Below, one piece after another: positions 50,151-57,732 of a stretch of DNA of 64,000 nt; positions within the stretch are counted from its first letter, which is position 1; each line of letters starts with the position of its first letter. The notes beneath the pieces are model-generated. The model ran no database searches and was not told the origin of the DNA. It worked only from the letters and a program-made list of their open reading frames with translations. Made by a program: the position numbers and the translations under genes. The stretch comes from Halosolutus halophilus (GTDB lineage Archaea > Halobacteriota > Halobacteria > Halobacteriales > Natrialbaceae). Location of the stretch: contig NZ_CP094974.1 of the NCBI RefSeq assembly GCF_022869805.1, forward strand, positions 3,906,001-3,970,000, read 5' to 3'.

Positions 50151-51284
50151 ATGAGCGGACCAACGCGACGCCGGATGCTGACAGGCGTCTCGACCGGAGC
50201 TGTACTTCTCTCGACAGGAACCGTCGTCCGCGGAACGGGTGCCGATCGGAGCGCTGACGACGGGCCGGCGGCGAGACCCAGCGAGGGCACTCCGCTCGAC
50301 GTGTCCATCGTCGAGACGAACGCGCCCGTCAGTGCGGGGGACTACCTCGAAGTGACCGCCGCCGTCGAAAACACCGGAACGAGCGACGTCCGGACCGACG
50401 TCTCCCTGGTCGTCGGGGACGATCCCGAACGCGTCGGCCGCGTGCGGACGACGATCGAGGCCGGCGAGACGACGACGGTCACGCACGGCTTCTACACGTA
50501 CCCGGTCCCGGCCGACGCCGAGTTCCCGGTTCGAGTGGAAACCGAGGGTGACGCGGCCGAACGGACCGTCGGCGTGACGGGCGCGGCGACGCTTTCCGAC
50601 GGGCGTCCCGATCGCGATCTCGCCGTCCAGCCGGGGACCGAGGTGCTGTTCGAAGCCGGTACCGTCGAGTCGGACGCCTCACGGACGACCGTCTGGTGGG
50701 TCGACGGCGACCGCGCCGGCGGAGCGATCGGCGGGCCCTGGCAGGCTGCCTACGACGCGGAGACCGGGTTTCACTACTGGCGGGAGGCGTTCGAGTCGCC
50801 CGGGACGCACGACGTGGCCGCGGCCGTCGTTCCCGACGACGGGGCGGAAACGTACGCGGCTCACTGGACGGTTACGGTGACCGACGACGGGAACGCGTCG
50901 CCGTCGATCGACGCCCGCAGTCCGGACCCGGACGAACACTCGTACACGCGCGACGAGACCGCCACGTTCGAACTCGACGTGACCGACCCCGACGGGGGCC
51001 TCGATCGGGTCGTCTGGTGGCTGACCCAGGCCGACGTGATCCTCGACGTGACCGCCCTCGCCGGCGCGTCGGACACCGCGCGGCTCTCCGTCGCGGCCGA
51101 TCGGCTCTGTCACACCTGTCGCGTCGTCCCGTGGGTGATCTGTACGGACGGGACCGTCGCCTCGCCGGACGATACCTGGCAGATCGGAACGGTCCCGGAC
51201 GATGGAGGGGACGAGGAGACGGTCGAGGTCTCGACCGCGGAGACCAACGATCCCGTCGAAACCGGCGACGAGAGGAGCCGCTGA
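50151..51284 (+). CDS. Tat-exported Ig-like/CARDB-type surface protein
   Basis: A 377-residue protein with a twin-arginine signal (RRRMLTGVSTGAVLLSTG, about 6-23) and no C-terminal membrane anchor or PGF motif. Three beta-sandwich modules follow: a CARDB-like one (LDVSIVETNAPVSAGDYLEV...), then two PKD-like ones with WWVDGD and WWLTQAD motifs. CxxC near 318 could form a disulfide. It is presumably secreted or surface associated. An ATG three codons up at 50142 is also possible. Confidence 0.75.
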   Translation: MSGPTRRRMLTGVSTGAVLLSTGTVVRGTGADRSADDGPAARPSEGTPLDVSIVETNAPVSAGDYLEVTAAVENTGTSDVRTDVSLVVGDDPERVGRVRTTIEAGETTTVTHGFYTYPVPADAEFPVRVETEGDAAERTVGVTGAATLSDGRPDRDLAVQPGTEVLFEAGTVESDASRTTVWWVDGDRAGGAIGGPWQAAYDAETGFHYWREAFESPGTHDVAAAVVPDDGAETYAAHWTVTVTDDGNASPSIDARSPDPDEHSYTRDETATFELDVTDPDGGLDRVVWWLTQADVILDVTALAGASDTARLSVAADRLCHTCRVVPWVICTDGTVASPDDTWQIGTVPDDGGDEETVEVSTAETNDPVETGDERSR

Positions 51285-51334
51285 ACGCACCGATCGCGAA
51301 CCGTGATCCCGGCGAGATCGGCCGAACCCCCACC

Positions 51335-51342
51335 ATTTTATT
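51335..51342 (+). promoter_or_regulatory. TATA box of npdG
   Basis: ATTTTATT lies 25-32 bases before the ATG at 51367. Confidence 0.55.
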
Positions 51343-51366
51343 CGGGTGCCGTGCCGAGACAGGCGT

Positions 51367-52035
51367 ATGCGAATCGCACTACTCGGCGGAACCGGCGACA
51401 TCGGCGAAGGACTCGCGCTGCGCTTTGCACGCGATACGGACCACGAGATCCTCATCGGTTCGCGCGATCCCGAGAAGGCCCGCGACGCGGTCGCGGCGTA
51501 CGAAGATGAACTCGCGGACCGAGGTGCCGAATCGACCGTCAAGGGGTTCGCGAACGAGATGGCCGCGGACCGTGCGGACGTCGTCGTTCTCTCGGTGCCG
51601 CCGTACTACGCCGGCGACACGGTCGAGGCCGTCGCGGACAGCCTCGACGAGGACACGATCCTCGTCACGCCCGCCGTCGGGATGCAGGGCGACGAGGACG
51701 GCCTCCACTACCATCCACCCGGGGCCGGGAGCGTCACCGAACTCGTCGCTCAGCGCGCGCCCGACGCAGTACCGGTCGTCGGCGCCTTCCACAACCTCGC
51801 GGCCGACGCGCTGTCGGACCTCGACAACGACCTCGACCTCGACACGCTCGTCGTCGCGGACGACGAGGACGCGAAGGAGTCCGTGCTGGCCCTCGCGAAC
51901 GAGATCGAGGGCCTGCGCGCCCTGGACGTCGGCCCGCTGGCCAACGCCGCCGAGGTCGAGAGCGTCACGCCGCTGGTCATCAACATCGCGAAGTACAACG
52001 AGGACATGCACGACGTCGGCGTGAAGTGGGTTTAG
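51367..52035 (+). CDS. npdG: NADPH-dependent F420 reductase (F420H2:NADP oxidoreductase)
   Basis: A 222-residue enzyme exchanging hydride between coenzyme F420 and NADP. It starts MRIALLGGTGDIGEGLALR, the NADP-binding loop, with IGSRDPEKA after the second strand (Arg for the 2'-phosphate). VVVLSVPPYYAG near 75 and VGAFHNLAADAL near 138 are family landmarks. The start at 51367 agrees with the TATA box; the frame continues upstream but not as protein. It provides NADPH/F420 balance for flavin and F420 enzymes such as the LLM protein. Confidence 0.93.
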   Translation: MRIALLGGTGDIGEGLALRFARDTDHEILIGSRDPEKARDAVAAYEDELADRGAESTVKGFANEMAADRADVVVLSVPPYYAGDTVEAVADSLDEDTILVTPAVGMQGDEDGLHYHPPGAGSVTELVAQRAPDAVPVVGAFHNLAADALSDLDNDLDLDTLVVADDEDAKESVLALANEIEGLRALDVGPLANAAEVESVTPLVINIAKYNEDMHDVGVKWV

Positions 52036-52209
52036 CGATCGACCCCGGCACCGACGCGTCGCTCACTACCGGCTGATACGCCCCGACCCGTCGGTCGACG
52101 CTGCTGGAATCCGTGAGCGGAACGATCGATCGCGTCGGACCCGAACGACGGTCGGATCGGAACGGCCCGCGACCGCGACAGACCGAACCGGCGCGGGCAG
52201 GACGTGGCG

Positions 52210-52383
52210 TTACCGCCACTCGTCGGTCGAGAGCGCCTCCGCCTCCGGCATCGTCATCCAGACGTCGTCTCGCGTAATGTCGGCGATGACGACGTGCTGG
52301 CGGCCGTCGATCTCGTCGATCGAAGCGACGATTTCTGGAACGTCCTCCAGTTCCTCCCCGAACGACTCCAGGTCGGGCTTCAT
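52210..52383 (-). CDS. small conserved haloarchaeal protein
   Basis: A 57-residue soluble protein beginning MKPDLESFGEELEDVP and containing RQHVVIADITRDDVWMTM. It has a beta-rich middle and acidic ends. I recall similar small DUFs in haloarchaea (DUF7556, not certain). The ATG at 52383 is favoured over one nine codons up. Confidence 0.65.
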   Translation of the reverse strand: MKPDLESFGEELEDVPEIVASIDEIDGRQHVVIADITRDDVWMTMPEAEALSTDEWR

Positions 52384-52608
52384 ACTCGAGGGGACGAAGT
52401 GACACACCATGAATGTTCTGGAATGTCCGCAATTACTGGTTGAAAGTGCAAGGAAATAGGCCGCATTACTATAGGAATCGATAGAACTCGATATTCGACT
52501 GGACGCGTATTGTGTGCAACGTACGGACGCGACGGCCGCCGCTCGATCGCGACGGGTGACTGCGGAGTGACGTCGACTACAAAACGAGCGGCACGAATCG
52601 TCCGTTCC
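52384..52608. other. 225-base gap, AT-richer
   Basis: It lies upstream of the small protein gene and downstream of the thioredoxin stop. Some AT-rich sequence near 52425-52500 probably includes the small gene's promoter; I see no ORF. Confidence 0.4.
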
Positions 52609-52878
52609 TTACGCGCCAGCCGACTCGAGCGCGTCTTCGATATCGTTGCGCTGCGTGACACCGACGAATCGCTCGACGATCCCGTCGTCGTTCTCGATGA
52701 TGAGGGTCGGGAGCGAGCGTACCTGGTACTCGTTTGCCACGTCCTGCTGTTCGTCGACGTTGATTTTCTCGACTTCGAATCGGCCCTCCCAGTCGTCCTC
52801 GAGTTCCTCGAGGATCGGGTCCTGGGTCTTGCAGGGGCCACACCAGTCCGCGTAGAAGTCCTTGAGTGTGACAGTCAT
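52609..52878 (-). CDS. thioredoxin
   Basis: An 89-residue single-domain thioredoxin with active site WCGPC (12-16) and cis-Pro in SLPTLII near 57. It is shorter than bacterial thioredoxin, lacking the first strand. Cytosolic disulfide reductant. It starts 190 bases from the divergent stress protein. Confidence 0.93.
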   Translation of the reverse strand: MTVTLKDFYADWCGPCKTQDPILEELEDDWEGRFEVEKINVDEQQDVANEYQVRSLPTLIIENDDGIVERFVGVTQRNDIEDALESAGA

Positions 52879-53039
52879 CGGTTCATCGCTAGTTCCAACG
52901 CAGCGCGCATAAGGGTTTCCCAGTCGTACGAGGGTGGCACAACAGCGGGCCGCGGTACTGTCACCCGTTCGTCAGGTCAGGGATCGCCGGCCAGCGATCC
53001 GGACCGTCCGTTCTCGGTGGCCGGTCATTTGCCCCACGA

Positions 53040-53048
53040 ATTTATATT
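53040..53048 (+). promoter_or_regulatory. TATA box of universal stress protein gene
   Basis: ATTTATATT lies 21-29 bases before the ATG at 53069. Confidence 0.6.
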
Positions 53049-53068
53049 TGCCAGTCGAACCACCGACT

Positions 53069-53713
53069 ATGTATCAGCACGTTCTGGTGCCCACCGACGG
53101 GAGCGAACCCGCATCGCGAGCGGTCGAACAGGCGATCGAGATCGCTGACCGGTTCGACGCGACGCTTCACGTCCTGTTCGCCGTCGACGTCGACGAGAAG
53201 ACGCCCTGGAGTCTCTCCGAGAGCCAGGTCTCCGAGTCGATGCGCGAACACGGCCGCGCGCTGACGGAGGGCGTCGCCGAACGCGCCCCCGACGATCTCG
53301 AGGTCGTCACGACCGTCGAGGAGGGCGATCCTCGCGAACGGATCCTCACGTACGCCGACGTCAACGGTATCGACGTCATCGTGATGGGAACCCACGGCCG
53401 CAAGGGAATCGATCGACTCCTGCTCGGGAGCGTGACCGAGCACGTGGTGCGCAACGCGGACTGTTCCGTCCTGGTCACGCGAGCCGAGGAAGACGAGCAA
53501 CCCGTCGGGAACGCCGACGCGGCGATCGACACCGCCCGGACGGCGCTCGAGGAGGCCGAAGGGATCGACGCCGCCGCCCTCGAAATCGACGACGAGCCAC
53601 ACGAGATGGGCGGTTACTGGATCGTTCACGCGGAGACCGACGACCGGGCGTTCAACGTCCACATCTCGCGGGCCACGGGGACGACGCGGATCGCCGACGT
53701 CACCGAGTCGTAA
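53069..53713 (+). CDS. universal stress protein with C-terminal extension
   Basis: A 214-residue protein. The first 140 residues are a complete Usp domain: VLVPTDGSEPA (5-15) and the ATP-binding GTHGRKGIDRLLLGSVTEHVVRNADCSVLV in overlapping parts near 108-138 (G-2x-G-9x-G-S/T pattern). About 70 further residues form a small alpha/beta extra domain (GYWIVHAETDDRAFNVHI) not usual for single Usp proteins. It is probably involved in stress or ATP-dependent signalling. Confidence 0.92.
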   Translation: MYQHVLVPTDGSEPASRAVEQAIEIADRFDATLHVLFAVDVDEKTPWSLSESQVSESMREHGRALTEGVAERAPDDLEVVTTVEEGDPRERILTYADVNGIDVIVMGTHGRKGIDRLLLGSVTEHVVRNADCSVLVTRAEEDEQPVGNADAAIDTARTALEEAEGIDAAALEIDDEPHEMGGYWIVHAETDDRAFNVHISRATGTTRIADVTES

Positions 53714-53749
53714 CGCGACGTCGGGGGCCGGCGCCGTCGACGCGTCGCC

Positions 53750-55273
53750 TCAGGCGAGCCAGTCGGCGAACGACCCCTCGAGGAGCGTCTCGCGCTGGTG
53801 GTCGACGTAGCGCCGTTGCGTGCCGGCGATGGCGTCCGCGAGCGACGCGCCGTCCGCGAGTCGGTCCGCCACGCGGCGACGCTTCCACGCGGCGGGGGTC
53901 GTGCCGTGCTCCAACCGCGCCGACAGGGGCTCGAGATAGCGATCGATCGTCGCCTCGTCGAGTCCCCGGGTCTCGAGGCCGTCCCGCACCGCCGCGAGGA
54001 GTTCATCGTAGAGTCGGCTCCGATCGGTCGTCGGTTCGCCGTTGCTGTCGATCCACGTTAGCTCCGCGTCGAGGCCGTCGCGAACGGCGGCGTAGAAGTT
54101 CTCGCGCGCCCGCTCCCACGAGAGGGTTCCGACCGGGTGGTCGCGCCGGGGGAGGCTCTCCATGAGCCCGGCGAACGCCGCGAGGAAGGCGACGCTGTCG
54201 CGGACGGTCGGCTGGGCCGGAAGCGGCCGGAACTCGATCCGCGCGTTCGCCGCGGCCTTCGTCGGCGCGTCGAAGACCGGCCGGACCCACCGCCAGTAAC
54301 TCCCGTGTTTGTACTGGAGGTGCCGGTACCGATCGTCGAACCGGCCGCGATCCGCGAGTTCGTCCGGGACGATCGGGGGATCCGCCGCGATGCGATCGAT
54401 ACACTCCGCGACGCTCTCGACGTCCCGGGGGAAGCGGACCTTGGGCGGGACGTCCGCGTCGTCGGGCGGGTTCATCACGCTCTCGAAGACGCCGATCCGG
54501 TGTTCCATCCGGCCGTCGGCGAGCACCGCGTCGGGATCGGCGTCGTCCGCGTAGAGTTCGGGCGGGAAGAACGGCGAGTTCACCCCGAGCGCGAGCAGCG
54601 GCCCCGCCACCCGGATCGCGTACCGGAAGTACTCCGGGAGATCCGGCGCGTGCGGGACCTGATAGTGGGGCTGGATCGACGTGATCAGCGACTCGAGGCC
54701 GACGGTCTCCGCCGACAGGTCGACGTGGGGCGCGTCGAGTTCCATCCCGGCGGGATACGGCGCGTTCGACATCGCCTGATAGCGAACGTCGTCGCTCACG
54801 TTCGTCGAGACCGTGATCCCCTCGCGATCGACGGTGTCGGTGAGATAGCGACGCGCGGACTCGCCCGTCGGCGGGGTCGTCCACATGCCGTCGCTGACGA
54901 GGTCGATCCCCTCGGTTCGCGTCCGCTCCCGCGCGGCCGCGAGCCGCGCCTGTACCTCCCGGTGCTGGGCGGCCAGCCCGTACGCGTTCAGCGGCTGCGG
55001 GCTGGTGTTCATCTCCGCGTTGTGCAGTCCCATCTCCTTGCCGAACCCGATGAATCGCAGTAACCAGCGCGGGACCCGACGCAGTGCGGCCGTCTCGCGA
55101 TCGACGCCGTATAACTCGTACTCGAGGCCGACGATCGCCTGCGGGTTGTCGAAAATCCCCTCGCGAACGTCGGCCTCGAGCCGCCGGGCTTCGGCGTCGA
55201 CGCGCTCGCCGAACCCCGCCGGGTCCGTCGCGATGATCTCCCTGACGTCGTCGACCAGTGCCGAGTCGATCAT
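53750..55273 (-). CDS. glutamate-cysteine ligase family (GCS2-like) protein
   Basis: A 507-residue protein of the carboxylate-amine ligase fold. The ATP/substrate motifs are VGLEYELYGVD near 48-58, KEMGLHNAEMNTSPQP near 79-94 and ARIEFRPLPAQP near 341. The family joins glutamate to an amine with ATP; haloarchaea use gamma-glutamylcysteine as their main thiol, so that product is possible, but this longer type may have another role. It converges with the stress protein gene, 36 bases apart. Confidence 0.8.
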   Translation of the reverse strand: MIDSALVDDVREIIATDPAGFGERVDAEARRLEADVREGIFDNPQAIVGLEYELYGVDRETAALRRVPRWLLRFIGFGKEMGLHNAEMNTSPQPLNAYGLAAQHREVQARLAAARERTRTEGIDLVSDGMWTTPPTGESARRYLTDTVDREGITVSTNVSDDVRYQAMSNAPYPAGMELDAPHVDLSAETVGLESLITSIQPHYQVPHAPDLPEYFRYAIRVAGPLLALGVNSPFFPPELYADDADPDAVLADGRMEHRIGVFESVMNPPDDADVPPKVRFPRDVESVAECIDRIAADPPIVPDELADRGRFDDRYRHLQYKHGSYWRWVRPVFDAPTKAAANARIEFRPLPAQPTVRDSVAFLAAFAGLMESLPRRDHPVGTLSWERARENFYAAVRDGLDAELTWIDSNGEPTTDRSRLYDELLAAVRDGLETRGLDEATIDRYLEPLSARLEHGTTPAAWKRRRVADRLADGASLADAIAGTQRRYVDHQRETLLEGSFADWLA

Positions 55274-55403
55274 ACCTCGCTCGTAACTGTCGACGGACTC
55301 GATAATGAACGATACGGCGATCGCGGGCCGGTTGCGACGGGTCCGCCCCGATCGGACCGGGGAGCAACGAAAGACTTAGTTCCGGGGAGCCATACGAACG
55401 CGT

Positions 55404-55565
55404 ATGGACAGAGGACAGAACAGCGGTGGGCTGATGTCCAGTGCCGGACTCGTCCGGTACTTCGACTCCGAGGACTCGAACGCCATCCGTATCGATCCGA
55501 AGACGGTCATCGCGTTCGGCGTCATGCTGGGCGTACTGGTCCAGTTGCTGACGTTCGTCTCGTAA
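55404..55565 (+). CDS. secG: preprotein translocase subunit Sec61-beta
   Basis: A 53-residue protein, ATG 55404 to TAA 55565. The N-terminus [18 protein letters not shown] and the single C-terminal helix (about 34-53, [19 protein letters not shown]) are characteristic of archaeal Sec61-beta, the small third subunit of the SecYEG translocon. It is easily missed because of its size. It is divergent from the GCS2-like gene. Confidence 0.95.
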   Translation: MDRGQNSGGLMSSAGLVRYFDSEDSNAIRIDPKTVIAFGVMLGVLVQLLTFVS

Positions 55566-55637
55566 CGTCGGCATCACCCACCTTCTCGCCAATCGCGCAC
55601 CGAGCACGACGAGCGCCGGCCGTCTCGCGTGGACCGA

Positions 55638-56219
55638 CTACCCCCGAACGCCGGGTTCGTCCGCCGTCGCCGGAGCGGCGTGGGACTGTCCGCGAAGGTA
55701 TCGCTCGCCGCGTCGCGTCAGCCGATACTTCCCCCGTTCGACCTTCTCGACGAGCCCGTGTGTCTCCAGTTCGATCAGGCGACGGTTCACCTCTTTTCGG
55801 CTGAACCCGGTGTTGAAGGCCACGATCGACGGCGCCAGGACGAGGTCCGTGCCGTGGAACGCGCCGAGGATCTCGTCGTCCATCGGCGTCATCCACTCGG
55901 CCGGCCGGCGGATGCGGGACGGCTCGCTCAGGAGCGCTCGGTTCCACGCCGTCGTCCGCACGTCGTTCGCCACGGGATCGTAGAGGCCCAGGACGACCAG
56001 CAGCGCGGCGATCCCGTGGATCCAGTGGACCAGCGACGGCGCGACCAGTTCGGCCACCGGCCCGCCGATCACGGCCAGGACCAGTCCGGCGACGGTAACG
56101 AGCACGAACCGCCGGTACGCCGTCGTCGACGCCTCGAGCGAGAGGAAGTACAGGAGTTCGAGGGAGACGACGATTCCGATCGCCAGATTGTACCAGGCGA
56201 AGGGGGTCAGTCCGTCCAC
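55638..56219 (-). CDS. membrane-embedded winged-helix regulator
   Basis: A 193-residue protein in two parts. The first 100 residues hold three transmembrane helices (about 9-29, 38-58 and 62-82). Residues 108-180 are a winged helix: MDDEILGAF, then FNTGFSRKEVNRRLIELETHGLV in overlapping parts, then the wing KYRLTRRGERYL, close to haloarchaeal PhiH1-type HTH domains. A membrane-tethered transcription factor is the simplest reading. The start overlaps the preceding gene by 13 bases. It converges with secG. Confidence 0.82.
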   Translation of the reverse strand: MDGLTPFAWYNLAIGIVVSLELLYFLSLEASTTAYRRFVLVTVAGLVLAVIGGPVAELVAPSLVHWIHGIAALLVVLGLYDPVANDVRTTAWNRALLSEPSRIRRPAEWMTPMDDEILGAFHGTDLVLAPSIVAFNTGFSRKEVNRRLIELETHGLVEKVERGKYRLTRRGERYLRGQSHAAPATADEPGVRG

Positions 56220-56527
56220 GAGGCCTCACCTCCCGATCGAGTCCGGCGGAGTTGGCGGTGCCGGAGTATCAGCAACCCGAGGAAGATCGCGATGACCGTG
56301 TTCACCGCGCTCCGGAGCACGTGAAGGGCCAGCGATTCCGGACCCGCGACGAGCAGCATCGTGTGGTAGATCGTCAGGGCGACCATCCCGAGCGAGAGGA
56401 GGGCGATCGCCGTCCCGAAGGGGGAGTTCCGGAAGATGCCCCAGGACAGGAGCGCGAACACCCCGGCCCCGGTACCGGCAACGATCGCGAAGGGGACCCC
56501 GAGGAGGTGGACGACGGAGTGGGTCAT
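56207..56527 (-). CDS. small three-helix membrane protein, regulator partner
   Basis: A 106-residue membrane protein with helices at about 9-30, 38-60 and 68-88 and a basic then acidic tail (RHRQLRRTRSGGEASWTD). Its 3' end overlaps the winged-helix gene start by 13 bases, so they are coupled. It resembles the membrane half of its partner in layout and may form a sensing unit with it; no enzymatic motif is present. It is divergent from the Cys-rich protein gene (276 bases). Confidence 0.75.
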   Translation of the reverse strand: MTHSVVHLLGVPFAIVAGTGAGVFALLSWGIFRNSPFGTAIALLSLGMVALTIYHTMLLVAGPESLALHVLRSAVNTVIAIFLGLLILRHRQLRRTRSGGEASWTD

Positions 56528-56803
56528 AGCGCGGGCTACAGTTCCGGGAGCCGTTAACCTGCGGCCTGTGATTTCAGTGGTGCGACGACGCGGGAATCGG
56601 ACCGACGACGGGCTATCCGACCGTGTCGAGTCCGATCGCTCGCCGGCGAACCCGACGCGCCAGCCGGCGGTAATTCGTCGTAACCCCGTCCTCACCGATC
56701 GGTCACACCGCCGCGCCCGTCGCGGATTTTGTCCCTCACCGTTCGGTCGGCGCGTCGTGGGAAGCGGCTAACAAAACGGATCGCGGTCCTCCGATCGACC
56801 GCA

Positions 56804-57157
56804 ATGGCACTGACCCAGATCGACCACGTGAGCGAGAACGAGGAGATGCAGGAGTGTATCGACAGCTGTTTCGAGTGCGTGCAGGCCTGCGAGTGGTGTG
56901 CCGACGAGAGTGCCGACGACGGCGAGGAGATGGCCGAGTGTCTCCGGCTCTGCCGGGACGTCGCCGACCTGGCGGAGATGCACGCACGGTTCATGGCCCG
57001 AAACTCCGGCTACAGCTCCGATCTCGCCGCGATCACCGCCGACGCCTGCGACGAGTGCGCCGACGAGTGCGAGCAACACGATCACGAGCACTGTCAGGTC
57101 TGTGCGGACGTCCTCCGGGAGTGTGCAGAGACCTGCCGGAACATGGCGTCGGCCTGA
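56804..57157 (+). CDS. Cys-rich four-helix copper-binding protein (DUF326/Csp-like)
   Basis: A 117-residue protein with 14 cysteines, mostly as Cx2C and Cx3C pairs along helices (C18, C22, C25, C29, C32, C46, C50, C82, C85, C89, C97, C100, C107, C111). This is the layout of DUF326 four-helix bundles such as bacterial copper storage proteins Csp, which hold many Cu(I) ions. No signal peptide, so a cytosolic Csp3-type store is inferred. It begins the module with the SPW, GH15 and VKOR genes. Confidence 0.9.
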   Translation: MALTQIDHVSENEEMQECIDSCFECVQACEWCADESADDGEEMAECLRLCRDVADLAEMHARFMARNSGYSSDLAAITADACDECADECEQHDHEHCQVCADVLRECAETCRNMASA

Positions 57158-57273
57158 GACCGCTACGGTCGCGATTCGTCGTTCCGATCGCCACTCGCTC
57201 ACGATCGGATCGAACGCGAGCCACGACCGACTCGAACGCGAGCTACGATCGCCGCACATGCGAACTCGAGACC

Positions 57274-57657
57274 ATGGACGCGACCACGAGATGGACCGCC
57301 GTCGGCAACGGCGCCATCGGCTGTTGGCTGCTCGTCGCTCCGATCGTCTTCGACGCGCCAGCGATCGGTCGGTGGAACGACGCGATCGTCGGCGCCGTGA
57401 TCGTCCTCGTGGCCGGCACCAACTACGCCAGAGCGACCAGACGGCGCCCCGCGAGTGCGATCGGATCGGGACTCGTCGCGATCCTGGGGCTCTGGCTCGT
57501 CGTCGCGCCGTTCGCGCTCGGCTTCGAGGGAGTGGCGCTGTGGAACGACGTCGTCGCGGGGACCGTCGTCGCGAGCTTCGCCGGCTACAACGCGTACGTC
57601 GCGACCCTCGCCGGCACCGAGTCGTCCCTTCGTATGACTGCCAAAAAGAGACCGTGA
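57274..57657 (+). CDS. SPW-repeat membrane protein
   Basis: A 127-residue membrane protein with four helices arranged as two SPW repeats: WLLVAPIVFDAP near 18-29 and GLWLVVAPFALGFEG near 70-84 are the repeat cores (the pattern is small-Pro-Trp like). Function of SPW proteins is unknown. It sits 117 bases after the Cys-rich gene and 76 before the GH15 gene on the same strand. Confidence 0.85.
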   Translation: MDATTRWTAVGNGAIGCWLLVAPIVFDAPAIGRWNDAIVGAVIVLVAGTNYARATRRRPASAIGSGLVAILGLWLVVAPFALGFEGVALWNDVVAGTVVASFAGYNAYVATLAGTESSLRMTAKKRP

Positions 57658-57732
57658 TGGACCGATATGGACGAATCGTCTGGCGATCGGAGACCGATCC
57701 GTGCGCGAACCGATCCGAGATCGCAAGTGACC

